Positions 6,386-15,305 of a stretch of DNA of 35,397 bases are shown here, piece by piece. Each line of letters opens with the position of its first letter. The stretch's first letter is position 1. Location: NCBI GenBank assembly GCA_017309145.1, contig JAFLDU010000015.1, forward strand, positions 1 through 35,397, written 5' to 3'. The stretch comes from Zoogloea sp. GTDB lineage: Bacteria; Pseudomonadota; Gammaproteobacteria; Burkholderiales; Rhodocyclaceae. Below the pieces are notes generated by a model that had not been told where the DNA came from, did no database searches, and was given only the letters and a program-made list of their open reading frames with translations. The position numbers and the translations under genes are program-made.

Positions 6386-9300
6386 ATGTTGGACGCGCTG
6401 TTTCGCGAGCTCTTTGATGCCCCGCCCAACGCTTGGCAACGGGCAGCCTACGTCTCCTTCGTCTCGGGAGCGCTCCCCGCTTTCATCAAGGTCCCCACCG
6501 CCGGCGGCAAGACTGCCGTCCTTGCCATCTTCCTGGCGGCCCTGGCCACTCAGGCTCAGGCTGGAGCGGTCACCCTTCCCCGTCGTCTTGTCCTGGTTGT
6601 TAACCGCCGGGCGCTTGTTGACCAGGCGAGCGCGCTGGCCGAGCGACTGTCCGGGATCATCAAGGACCGTGTGATACCCGACCTCAGCGACGCGCTCGCA
6701 CGCCTGTCGTCGCGGGGCACACCCCTGGCGGTGTCCACCTTGCGCGGGGCGCTTGCCGACAACGGCGATTGGAGTCTCGACCCAGCTACCCCGGCCCTCA
6801 TCCTCGGCACCCCGGACATGATCGGGAGCCGCCTGCTCTTCCGCGGCTATGGTCTGGGGCGCTCCCGTGCGGCAACGCATGCGGGTCTGCTCGGCATCGA
6901 CACACTGATCGTGCACGATGAGGCCCACCTGGCTCCGGCCTTTTCAGGGGTGCTGCGGGAGATCGAGCAGTTGGCGCGGCCAAGCGCCGTCGTGGTCGGA
7001 CGCCCTCCGTTACAGGTCATCGAGATGACCGCCACCTTGCCACCACAGGCGGACCACTCCCGTGCCCTCGTCGGCGCTGTCGCCGATGACCCCATCCTGG
7101 CGCAGCGCATGGGCGCCCCAAAGTGGCTGACACTCCACGCCATCCCCCTGGCAGCCCCAAAGGGCAAACCTGCGTCGCTGGTCGTCCAGGCACTGGCGGA
7201 ACACGCTCTCACCTATGCCGACGCGTCACGGGCCGTAGTCCTCTTTGTCAGCCGGCCAGACGACGCGGCGCGGATCGCCGAGCGCCTGGTCAAAGGCGGC
7301 GTACCGACCGAACGCATCGCCCTGCTGACCGGGACACTCCGGGCGTGGGAACGGGAGCAATTGACCCGGTCCGATGCCTTCCAGCGCTTCTCGCCGGAGC
7401 GCACCGATGAGACGGGCCCAACGGCGTATTTCATCTGCACCTCCGCGGGCGAGGTCGGTCTCGACATCGATGCGGATGTGGGCCTGATGGATCTGGTCAC
7501 GCTGGACCGGTTCATCCAACGGGCCGGGCGCGTGAATCGCCGCGGCCGGGGCATCGGCGAGTTGGTACTCGTTCACGCGGGTGGCGCTGAATGGAGCGAA
7601 CCGCTCCAGGCCCTCTGCACCCGGACACTGTCCCTGCTGGAAGAACTGGATGTTCAGACGGCCGGCCACGACGTGAGCCCCCTGTCCTTGTCCCGCCTCA
7701 CGGATGATCCGCGCTACGTCGAGGCGGTGCCGCCTCCGCCGCCGCGTCGCTCGCTGGAGCCCGCCATCCTCACCCAGTGGGCCATGACCTCCCTGCGGCT
7801 CGACGCGTTACGCGTGCCGGCGCCGGACTTCTTTCTGCATGGCCTTGATGATGAGGACCGGGAGGTCGAGCTCGTCTGGCGCGATCTCCCCAGTGATCTC
7901 GCACGGCTGCCCGACTGGTTCGAGGCCTGGCCGGTGCTGCGCCAGGAGCGGGCGCGGCTCCCGATCTACCAGGCGCGGAGTCTGGTCGAGGCGTTGTGGC
8001 AGCGGGCCCAAGTCGTCAAGAACGCCCTGCCCGCGTTCGCAGTGCTGGATGGCCAGGGCCGCCTGATCGACGACGGCGTCTTCAGCACACAGGATGCGCT
8101 GCGTGCCATCGAGCGACGCATTCAGCCCGGACGCACCCTGGTCATCCGTCCGGACCTGGGTGGGCTGGCCGTCACAGGGCTCCCCGACGCCGAACAGGCG
8201 GCCGTGGTGGCGGACGTGTCGGCCGAAGGGCGCGGACAGGTGCTCACCGTTCGTTTCAGGGCAGACATCACCGAGGGAGAAACGACCTGGTCATACGGGG
8301 ACGCTTCAGCGGCGGACCTCGCCAGCCTGACGGCGTGCTGTGCGCCAGGACACAAAGTGGTCTTCGTCGAGGACGTCACGCTGCCGGCGGCGGATCTTGT
8401 GGACGAAGACGCCTTCGTTACCCGGGCGGTCAAGGTCTGGCTGCAGGCCCGCGAGATCGACGGCCCGGACGCGGGTGATCCCGCCTCCCTCGGTCGCTGC
8501 GATCGACTGCTCTCCGTGCATCTGGATCTGGCCCGATGGGCAGCCCAACGGCTCACCCAGGCACTGGGCCTCGGTGCTCCGGTGGCCGAGGCTGTCGAAG
8601 CCGGGGCAGGTGTTCACGATCTGGGCAAGCGGGACACACGCTGGCAGACAGCACTGGGAAATCCGGATCCGGCCGTTCCCCTTGCAAAGAGCCGGCGCAC
8701 GGCTTTTGACACACGACTCAATGATGGGTATCGCCATGAGCTGGGTTCAGTCATCCGGCTTGGCGATCAGTTGAGCCCACTCGCGCGCCACCTGGTCGCC
8801 GCCCACCACGGCTGGGCCCGGCCCAGTTTCACGGACAAGGCACGGGAGAAGCCGGGTGGGTCGCCCGAGGCGGATCGAATCGCAGAGGCCTTCACCCGGC
8901 TGAATGCGCAGTACGGCCTGTGGGGACTCGCCTACTTAGAGGCCCTGGTCAAGAGTGCGGATGTCCTCGCGGAGCTGGATGCGGAAGCCCTGATTCCCTC
9001 TCTCGACACTACCAAGCCGGCAGAGCCGGTAACGCCGAGCGCTATCGAATCCGGGCCTGAGGGGGTGGTCGACATTCCCGCCGACCCGCGGAATTTTGGG
9101 GAGTACCTGGCCGCCTTCGGGTTGCTGAGCCTGCTTGAACCCGCTCATCCGGCACTGAAGGCGCACTGGACACCAACCGGCTTCCGCCTGATTGGGGCAG
9201 ACGACGCGGCGGTGCTCGACGCACTGGATACGCTCCTGACCTTCGAGGCACACCTCGACCACATGGCACTGCGCCCCGCCCTTGCGGCGGAAAAGTTTCC

Positions 9301-9865
9301 GCCTGTACAGCTGCACTTCGCCGGAACGCGTCCGCCCATCCTGATCAACAACTGGTTGCGGCCGGACTTCGAAAAAGGGTCCAACTGGAAACTGAGCGCC
9401 GGCCAAACTGAGGCGGTCAGCATCCTGCGCGGCTTACAGGCGGCCGCTCGGAAGTTGCGTCCGTCGCTGACGGGGGCCGCGGATCTGCTGCAGGTCGGCA
9501 CCACGATGAAGGAGCGCTTCCGCTTCGACGCCGGTACCAGCTGGTCGGCCCTGGATGCGGGCTTCTCGCTCAATGAGAATGACCGCTTCAGTACCGTCCG
9601 GGTGTTTCTCGAACTCTTGTCGATCCTTGGCCTGCAGTTCGCCTTCGCACCACCGGCCGACCAGAGGCCTTTCCGTTACTCGACCTGGACAGCGCCCCTG
9701 CCCCTCGGTCTGTGCCTGCTGGCCGCCAAGGGCCAGCTTCCGGTAGCCCACCAGCACCTCATCCCCCGCCTGATGCCGTCCGGCTACATGAAAGACGTCT
9801 TCACTTCCGAAATCACGCTCGCTCACGAGGTACGCCCATGTCTGCCGAAGTATCTGATCGTCTGA
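6386..9865 (+). CDS. cas3: Cas3 (type I-G helicase-HD) fused to a Csb3/Cas8-like C-terminal domain
   Basis: About 1159 residues from ATG 6386 (a GTG at 6338 adds 16). Helicase motifs: Walker A VPTAGGKTA (~38-43), DEAH in IVHDEAHLAP (178-181), EMTATLPP (motif III) and DRFIQRAGRVNRRGRG (motif VI). The HD nuclease follows the helicase, as in subtype I-G/I-U: VHDLGKRD (H744-D745), YRHELGS (H784), AAHHGWARP (H807-H808). After a Pro/Glu linker, residues ~893-1159 start VDIPADPRNFGEYLAAFGLLSLLEP, which resembles the N terminus of small Cas8-type Csb3 proteins normally made by a separate gene between cas3 and csb1. No such separate gene exists here. Family role: Cas3 unwinds and degrades target DNA recruited by Cascade. 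The helicase and HD calls are firm; the Csb3 identity of the tail is inferred from position, size and opening motif. The gene overlaps csb1 by 28 bp. Confidence 0.93.
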   Translation: MLDALFRELFDAPPNAWQRAAYVSFVSGALPAFIKVPTAGGKTAVLAIFLAALATQAQAGAVTLPRRLVLVVNRRALVDQASALAERLSGIIKDRVIPDLSDALARLSSRGTPLAVSTLRGALADNGDWSLDPATPALILGTPDMIGSRLLFRGYGLGRSRAATHAGLLGIDTLIVHDEAHLAPAFSGVLREIEQLARPSAVVVGRPPLQVIEMTATLPPQADHSRALVGAVADDPILAQRMGAPKWLTLHAIPLAAPKGKPASLVVQALAEHALTYADASRAVVLFVSRPDDAARIAERLVKGGVPTERIALLTGTLRAWEREQLTRSDAFQRFSPERTDETGPTAYFICTSAGEVGLDIDADVGLMDLVTLDRFIQRAGRVNRRGRGIGELVLVHAGGAEWSEPLQALCTRTLSLLEELDVQTAGHDVSPLSLSRLTDDPRYVEAVPPPPPRRSLEPAILTQWAMTSLRLDALRVPAPDFFLHGLDDEDREVELVWRDLPSDLARLPDWFEAWPVLRQERARLPIYQARSLVEALWQRAQVVKNALPAFAVLDGQGRLIDDGVFSTQDALRAIERRIQPGRTLVIRPDLGGLAVTGLPDAEQAAVVADVSAEGRGQVLTVRFRADITEGETTWSYGDASAADLASLTACCAPGHKVVFVEDVTLPAADLVDEDAFVTRAVKVWLQAREIDGPDAGDPASLGRCDRLLSVHLDLARWAAQRLTQALGLGAPVAEAVEAGAGVHDLGKRDTRWQTALGNPDPAVPLAKSRRTAFDTRLNDGYRHELGSVIRLGDQLSPLARHLVAAHHGWARPSFTDKAREKPGGSPEADRIAEAFTRLNAQYGLWGLAYLEALVKSADVLAELDAEALIPSLDTTKPAEPVTPSAIESGPEGVVDIPADPRNFGEYLAAFGLLSLLEPAHPALKAHWTPTGFRLIGADDAAVLDALDTLLTFEAHLDHMALRPALAAEKFPPVQLHFAGTRPPILINNWLRPDFEKGSNWKLSAGQTEAVSILRGLQAAARKLRPSLTGAADLLQVGTTMKERFRFDAGTSWSALDAGFSLNENDRFSTVRVFLELLSILGLQFAFAPPADQRPFRYSTWTAPLPLGLCLLAAKGQLPVAHQHLIPRLMPSGYMKDVFTSEITLAHEVRPCLPKYLIV

Positions 9866-10905
9866 ACGCCCTCCTCCTCGACCGCCAGGCGGTGGCCATC
9901 GTCTGCAAGCAGGCGCTCGAATCCGTGGAGGGTCCGGCGGGCGTGATCTTCCCGCCAACCTACTTGGACAAAGCCAACGGCGACGAACCGACTTACAACA
10001 TCAGCACATTTGCCGACGGTCGTAACATCTGCGCGATCGATTCGGTGCAATCCCAGGCCAACCGGATCGAGGCCGCATTTCTCCTTGCGCCTTATCGGGC
10101 TTTAGTCAGGCGTGTGTCCGTAAAGGCACAGCTCGTGGGCGGGGAAGTGAAAATCATCGATGTACTGGAAGCGTCACATCGCCTTGCCGATGCAGTCCTG
10201 CAGTTCTCTGACCTTAGAGAAACGGTGGAAGAAGCCTTCAAGGCCTTCCGATCGGCACCGGACGGCATCGCCAAGCTCTCTCCCATGTCGCTTCTGCTCG
10301 GCGCCTGGGACTCCCGCGGTGGAACCCAATGCAAGATTCCTCGAGCCTTCACGTCCCGGATCGACGCCTACAACGTGCATTTACTGCAGCGGCATGCGGT
10401 GTATGCGGCATCCCTGACCCGCAAGGAAATCGGATATGAGGAAACGAAGCTATCGGAGATCGGTCTGGACAATGCACTCCCCAAACGCAGTCTAGGCGGC
10501 GTGATCGCCGAAGGAGGCGTTCGACGTGATTCGGTGCTGAACCTCATTGCGCTGCGCCAGAACTGCCAAACCGATCTGGCGGACGAGGCGCCTGACGCCC
10601 TGTCGGCCTATATATTCGGGCTCGGACTGGTCGCACTGACGCTGCATCCGGAAGTCTTCCTACGCCAGGGCTGCCTGCTTGTGGCCGCAAGCCCCGTGGA
10701 AGCGGTGGTCCGCGCGCGCGATGGCAGCCAGACGGTGTTCGCACTGACGGCCGACGAAGCGCTGGCCTACGCCCAGGCGGCGGCCGAGCGGTTCGGCGTT
10801 GCCGACCTTGAGCCGATCACAGCGCAGTTCCAACCCGAGCTGATCGCAGAGAAGGCGAGAAAGGGCAACGCCAAGAAGGGTGCGAAGGAGCCTGCGGGTG
10901 CCTGA
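9838..10905 (+). CDS. csb1: Csb1 / Cas7 of type I-G (GSU0053 family), crRNA backbone subunit
   Basis: 355 residues from ATG 9838, which has GAGG at 9827-9830 with 7-bp spacing and overlaps the end of cas3. The sequence fits the GSU0053/Csb1 group: FPPTYLDKANGDEPTYNISTFADGRNICAIDSVQSQANRIE near the start and PMSLLLGAWDSRGGTQCKIPRAFTSRIDAYNV in the middle. The lysine-rich end (EKARKGNAKKGAKE) is poorly conserved. Cas7 subunits polymerise along the crRNA in the Cascade complex. Position between cas3 and csb2 is the standard I-G order. Confidence 0.93.
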   Translation: MSAEVSDRLNALLLDRQAVAIVCKQALESVEGPAGVIFPPTYLDKANGDEPTYNISTFADGRNICAIDSVQSQANRIEAAFLLAPYRALVRRVSVKAQLVGGEVKIIDVLEASHRLADAVLQFSDLRETVEEAFKAFRSAPDGIAKLSPMSLLLGAWDSRGGTQCKIPRAFTSRIDAYNVHLLQRHAVYAASLTRKEIGYEETKLSEIGLDNALPKRSLGGVIAEGGVRRDSVLNLIALRQNCQTDLADEAPDALSAYIFGLGLVALTLHPEVFLRQGCLLVAASPVEAVVRARDGSQTVFALTADEALAYAQAAAERFGVADLEPITAQFQPELIAEKARKGNAKKGAKEPAGA

Positions 10906-12295
10906 ACGCTGGCTGGTTCTCGAAGCCCGGTTTCATACGGGCATGTACCGTGGCGCAGAGTGGCCGCCCTCCCCGTTTCGACTCCTCCAGGCCATCGTCG
11001 CCGGTAACCGTTCGATCGAAGCGCCGGGGCTGGCCTGGCTTGAACAGCGGGCGGCACCAGACATTTTTGCGCCGGCCGACGTGCCGGAGAGCCGTTACAA
11101 GATCTATGTCCCACACAACACAGATCGGCGTAAGCGCGACGGCCAGAGCGATGCCCGAGAGATCAAAGAACGGCGGGTGTCGGGGCCGGTTCGCTATGTC
11201 TACCCGCTGAAGACTGATGCTGACCTCGCCGAGGCCACGCGGTTGATAGACACCGCCAGTCAGCTCCACACCCTGGGCTCGGGACAGGATCAAGCGAGCC
11301 TGGCGGGATCCGTCGAAGAGGTAACGCCGGTCGGCTCAACGTCGGAGATCCACTACGCCGCCTCTCACGCAAGCCGGGTGATGCCGCTACGTAGCGACAT
11401 CGACGTGCAACTGCGCGTCCCGGTACCCGGCTCCCTCGCTGCGCTGGAGGCCCGCTTCCAAGCCAGCCAGACCCGGCTCAACAAGGACAAGGGCTGGCTC
11501 TCGCCAGTACAGGCACCGGCTGTGCACGAGGTGATGGCGTACTCGCCCGCCGGGCAGGTGGCACGCGTGGCAATGTTACCGCTGCACCTCAGAAAGCCTC
11601 ACCAAGGGCAGTCGTTCCGCCCCTTCGACGCACGTAATGCGGTGGTCGTCGCCGGACTGCTGCGAGGAGCCGTGATGCGGTGCACCGAGTCATCGCACCT
11701 CGCCGACTTTGCTGCGGGATACGGACCGGAGAACGAGCCGGACCACCGTCTGTCGTGGGTGCCGCTGCCCTCCCTGGGACATGCCCACACCGACGGCCTG
11801 ATCCGGCGGGCGCTGTTGATTGCGCCGATCGAATGCCTTCCGCAATTGGCCGAGCTGGCGGGGATGCTGGGCCAGGACGCCCTGCAGATGACTGATGAGG
11901 ATAGCGGCGAGTGTGTCGCGCAGGCCGTACTGGCCGATCCGGACGATGGTGTTTTCAACGCGTATCGGCGGGAGAGCACCGACTGGACCAGCATCACACC
12001 GGTGATCCTGCCCGGCGATCACGCCGACTCGCCGCGCCTGGTACGGAACCTGATCTTCAAGGCGCTCCGCAATGCCGGCATCGACACCGGGCTCCTGGCC
12101 AACTTTTCGACGAGCCGCGTGCCCTACCTGCCACAGTCCCATCACGTCGGGGACTACCGGCTCAAGGCCTGGAAGGCGGCGCGGCTGATTCCGCTCCACG
12201 TACGGCTGAAGTTTCACCGGCCGTTACGCGGGCCGTTACTGCTTGGGCGCGGCCGGCACTTCGGGTTGGGGGTGTTTTGTGGGGGACAGCAGTGA
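10898..12295 (+). CDS. csb2: Csb2 (GSU0054 family), Cas5-Cas6-like subunit of type I-G
   Basis: About 465 residues from GTG 10898, which overlaps the csb1 stop by 8 bp; the first conserved stretch is WLVLEARFHTGMYRGAEWPPSPFRLLQAIVAG. The end, LLLGRGRHFGLGVF, is the glycine-rich loop typical of Cas5/Cas6 RAMP proteins. The family length (about 450-500) reflects a fused Cas5 and Cas6, so this gene should supply both crRNA processing and 5'-handle capping. That agrees with the lack of a separate cas6 here. The DPDDGVFNAYRRESTDWTSITPVILPGD stretch is also characteristic of the family. Confidence 0.92.
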   Translation: MPERWLVLEARFHTGMYRGAEWPPSPFRLLQAIVAGNRSIEAPGLAWLEQRAAPDIFAPADVPESRYKIYVPHNTDRRKRDGQSDAREIKERRVSGPVRYVYPLKTDADLAEATRLIDTASQLHTLGSGQDQASLAGSVEEVTPVGSTSEIHYAASHASRVMPLRSDIDVQLRVPVPGSLAALEARFQASQTRLNKDKGWLSPVQAPAVHEVMAYSPAGQVARVAMLPLHLRKPHQGQSFRPFDARNAVVVAGLLRGAVMRCTESSHLADFAAGYGPENEPDHRLSWVPLPSLGHAHTDGLIRRALLIAPIECLPQLAELAGMLGQDALQMTDEDSGECVAQAVLADPDDGVFNAYRRESTDWTSITPVILPGDHADSPRLVRNLIFKALRNAGIDTGLLANFSTSRVPYLPQSHHVGDYRLKAWKAARLIPLHVRLKFHRPLRGPLLLGRGRHFGLGVFCGGQQ

Positions 12296-12312
12296 ACGTG
12301 GGAGGGGCTTAA

Positions 12313-12879
12313 ATGGAAACTTCAACCGCAATCTACATTGCAGCGCTGTCGTCCATCATCGCCGCGCTTTCAGCGCTCATCACGGTATGGAACTACCGGC
12401 GCGAGCAGCTCAATCAGAAAATTGCGGCCGCGAAATGGAAGAAGGAGTACTTCGCCGATCTTCTCAAGTGGTCTGATGAGGCCATGCTCATACTCTCAGA
12501 GGCGATGCACCTTTGCGAGCTTGATCCGCAACGGACGGGAGAGACGAAGTTCTTTGACAGTCGACATTACCTGAGGGTCAGACTCTCCGCGCACATCGAT
12601 CGCGGCCGGTGGTTTTTCCCCAATTATCGTGCTGAGGGGGTGGGCGAACACAAGCAAGAGGCGTTTCGCGGCTACCGCCATGAAGTGTTAGATGGCCTGG
12701 TGGCAGCCTATCGCGAACTATGCGCTCTCGACTACAAGGACCACTCAAAGAACCGCGCACGTCGACCAGGCATTGAACAAGCGAAGCGTGCATTTACTAC
12801 CGAGATTCAGAAAGTTCTGGATCCGCGAAGCCGAGACGATGAGTTCAGAAAGCTCCTTGGCTCGGTGGCTAAAACATAG
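12313..12879 (+). CDS. Small membrane-anchored protein, fourth gene of the cas operon
   Basis: 188 residues. One N-terminal transmembrane helix (IYIAALSSIIAALSALITVW) is followed by a basic juxtamembrane segment and a helical cytoplasmic domain. That domain holds a striking HIDRGRWFFPNYRAEG motif and a C-terminal EIQKVLDPR stretch. RGRWFFPN recurs in uncharacterised bacterial membrane-anchored proteins, but I know no function for it. The start has a strong GGAGGGG 6 bp upstream and follows the csb2 stop by only 17 bp, so co-transcription with cas3-csb1-csb2 is likely. It occupies the place where I-G loci normally continue with cas4-cas1 and cas2. A link to CRISPR function is inference from position only. 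Confidence 0.8.
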   Translation: METSTAIYIAALSSIIAALSALITVWNYRREQLNQKIAAAKWKKEYFADLLKWSDEAMLILSEAMHLCELDPQRTGETKFFDSRHYLRVRLSAHIDRGRWFFPNYRAEGVGEHKQEAFRGYRHEVLDGLVAAYRELCALDYKDHSKNRARRPGIEQAKRAFTTEIQKVLDPRSRDDEFRKLLGSVAKT

Positions 12880-13052
12880 CACCGCGTCGCCAACGATATC
12901 AGCGGTGCGTCGTGTCACGCATCAGTAACGCACACCTACCGCATAGGGGCCTCCGTCGCCGACATGGTCGGCACTGTCACTCAATCATCCCGTTGCAAGC
13001 CCAAGCCGTCTGAGCTCACCTCGATAACCGTCTGAATGCCTTCAGGACCACC

Positions 13053-14075
13053 ATGAACGCCCCGCACAATCAGATCACCGATTTCATCGTCCACAAACTC
13101 ATCAAGGAACCGCACCAGCGCGTCGCCACAACCGATCCGCGAAAGGAACCGCTCGCCATCAACCCGACGATCGAACGCCTGGTCAATCAGATTCACAAGC
13201 TTTACGCGGAGCGGATGGGCAAGGGCTACGGACGATTCGAGGCCAACGAGGATGAGTATCCGTCCCAGAAGTACATTCGACGCCATCTCATCGATCGCCA
13301 AACCACCTTTCTGGAGCTCTCACTTGAGCTGATGGAACACCTTCGGGCCCGGGCTGAACGCGAGGCCCTGGCAAGAGGTGGCTATGTCTTAATCGCGCTC
13401 ATCAATAACGGCGCGACGGACTTTTTGCTTGTGGCCATCGTCACCGAGGTGCTCGGTGCCGCGATCACCGAGGGGAAGGACGTTGTCGACAGCGTCCACC
13501 TGGACATGAGCCAGCTACGTGTCGCCGGGCGAGTCGATCTCACAGCTTGGCAGACCGGCGCCGAGCGCTACATCAGCTTTCTGAAGAACCGCGGCGATGT
13601 GGCGGAGTACTTCCAGCTGTTCCTGGGCTGCAACGATCTGCTGATCGCGCTGGAAGAGTCCAAGAAGCTGGTCATCGGCCTGGAGCGCCTCGCCGACGAG
13701 ATGAATCTCGACAGTGAAAAGCGAGACCGCTTGCTCAATACAGGTCACCAGTACCTTGAGGAACTGAGCAAGACCAAGACCCCCGTCAGCTTGGATGCAC
13801 TGACGAACCATCTCTGGCCCGACGATCCCGAGGCCTTTCGGAAAATCCTGGCTGCGGAAGACCTGTCTCTGTCGGATGGCTTCGTTCCGGACCGACGTGC
13901 CATCCGCGCACTGGTAAAATTCGAAGGTAAGTCGCGATTCTGGAAACTGAATTTTGATCGTCAAGCACTGCGCTGTGGTGATCTTCGTTACGACAAGAAA
14001 ACCGACACCATAGTACTGTCCAGCATTCCGGATGAACTCCGGAAAGAACTGCTCGACGAAGAAGACGATGACTAG
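13053..14075 (+). CDS. NdpA/YejK-family nucleoid-associated protein
   Basis: 340 residues, the usual length for the 37-kDa nucleoid-associated family (E. coli YejK is 335). Family-like segments are ARGGYVLIALINNGATDFLLVAIVTE, GRVDLTAWQTGAERYISFLK and YFQLFLGCND. An acidic tail (LLDEEDDD) ends it. The AGGA 7 bp before ATG 13053 supports the start. Core-genome ndpA genes usually stand alone; here the gene overlaps a membrane-protein gene by 8 bp and sits between a CRISPR operon and a HEPN gene. This suggests an accessory, possibly anti-phage, paralogue. The biochemical role of the family is poorly defined: association with the nucleoid and topoisomerase modulation have been reported. Confidence 0.85.
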   Translation: MNAPHNQITDFIVHKLIKEPHQRVATTDPRKEPLAINPTIERLVNQIHKLYAERMGKGYGRFEANEDEYPSQKYIRRHLIDRQTTFLELSLELMEHLRARAEREALARGGYVLIALINNGATDFLLVAIVTEVLGAAITEGKDVVDSVHLDMSQLRVAGRVDLTAWQTGAERYISFLKNRGDVAEYFQLFLGCNDLLIALEESKKLVIGLERLADEMNLDSEKRDRLLNTGHQYLEELSKTKTPVSLDALTNHLWPDDPEAFRKILAAEDLSLSDGFVPDRRAIRALVKFEGKSRFWKLNFDRQALRCGDLRYDKKTDTIVLSSIPDELRKELLDEEDDD

Positions 14076-15258
14076 ACCGGGATTCGACCAGCTCATAACG
14101 CTTTACCACGCCATCCGCTTCGAACCAGGAAGTCGCGGTGGCGAACTCACGGTCGCGTCCCTTGAGCAGGCCGAGCTTCTCAGAACCCTCCTAGCGGATT
14201 TCCAGAGGTACGGCCTCGCCTTGGCGCCAGGCGAGCCCGACGAGTTTGCCACTGGCAGCACGTTACGGGTGCGCGCGGATGATCCCCGCATTGGCCTGGG
14301 CCTGCTGGCCGACACGTTCGCTGACGTTCTCAAGTTCCCGAGCGGCCGAATAAAAGAGCCCCGGCACTTTTTGTTGGACCTGGGCTACGCCTACAACGAC
14401 GCATCCCCGCCCGAGGTGGTGACGCGTTACCGCAAAGTCCTGAACTTGATCGCGCTGCTGAGCGAATGCGCGGCATACCTCGACAAAGAAGCCCAGGAGC
14501 TGGTTTTCCTGGTCGACGGGAAGTTCTCGCTGCCCGTCCTCTACAACACTGATGCGCTCAATGATCTCGACGTTGCAGCCCTAGATACGCTCATCACGCG
14601 CTTTACCCAGGACACGCACCGGGAACAGAAGCTTGAGCTTCTGGCCAAGGCCGTGCACGAGACGTGCAACAGCGCGCCGGCCAACGAACGCTTCACACGC
14701 CTGCTGGCGGAACTCGGAGCCCTCTCGAAACGCTTCGACGACGGTTACCGCCTGTTCGCTGCAGAGTTTTCCTACGAGAAGATACGGGATCAGCTGGAGG
14801 CCTCTCGGCTTGAAGAGATGGCCAAGATCCACAAGACCTTCTCGGACATCCAGAATCAGATCTTGAGCATCCCCGTCGCGACGCTTGTTGTTGCGACGCA
14901 GCTCAAGCCAGCCCAGGCCTGGGATGCCGCCTTCTGGGTCAATACCGCCATCCTCATCGGCGTCTGGATCTTTGCGGTTCTGACGCACTTCGTCTTGCGT
15001 AATCAGCTTCACACCCTTGACGTCATCAGCGACGACATCGAGCGGAAGAAGACCAAAATTCAGGCGGAGAAATATGGCGACGTCCAGGACATCGTCGGCA
15101 ATACCTTCCCACTGCTGGACAAACGGCTAGTTACTCAACGACGGGCATTTAGGGCTGTGCGTGTGATCGTCGTCGTTGGCCTAGTTTTGGCGCACGTGAT
15201 GTATGCCCTGCTCACCCAACCTTTCCGCACCTATGTGGACTGCCTCTTTGGCCTTTGA
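14068..15258 (+). CDS. Membrane protein paired with the NdpA-like gene
   Basis: 396 residues from ATG 14068, which overlaps the ndpA-like stop by 8 bp and implies translational coupling. About 280 N-terminal residues are soluble and helical. They include SLEQAELLRTLLADFQRYGLAL and a coiled-coil-like stretch around YEKIRDQLEASRLEEMAKIHKTFSDIQ. Two transmembrane helices follow near the C terminus (WVNTAILIGVWIFAVLTHFVL and VIVVVGLVLAHVMYALL), separated by ~60 mostly charged residues. I recognise no named family. A large sensor-like soluble part ahead of a two-helix membrane end is a layout seen in membrane-active defence effectors, but no specific family supports this. Confidence 0.8.
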   Translation: MTRPGFDQLITLYHAIRFEPGSRGGELTVASLEQAELLRTLLADFQRYGLALAPGEPDEFATGSTLRVRADDPRIGLGLLADTFADVLKFPSGRIKEPRHFLLDLGYAYNDASPPEVVTRYRKVLNLIALLSECAAYLDKEAQELVFLVDGKFSLPVLYNTDALNDLDVAALDTLITRFTQDTHREQKLELLAKAVHETCNSAPANERFTRLLAELGALSKRFDDGYRLFAAEFSYEKIRDQLEASRLEEMAKIHKTFSDIQNQILSIPVATLVVATQLKPAQAWDAAFWVNTAILIGVWIFAVLTHFVLRNQLHTLDVISDDIERKKTKIQAEKYGDVQDIVGNTFPLLDKRLVTQRRAFRAVRVIVVVGLVLAHVMYALLTQPFRTYVDCLFGL

Positions 15259-15305
15259 AAATGCACAAGGCGGGAGATGCTATGCGCGGTGTGCGACATC
15301 AAAGC

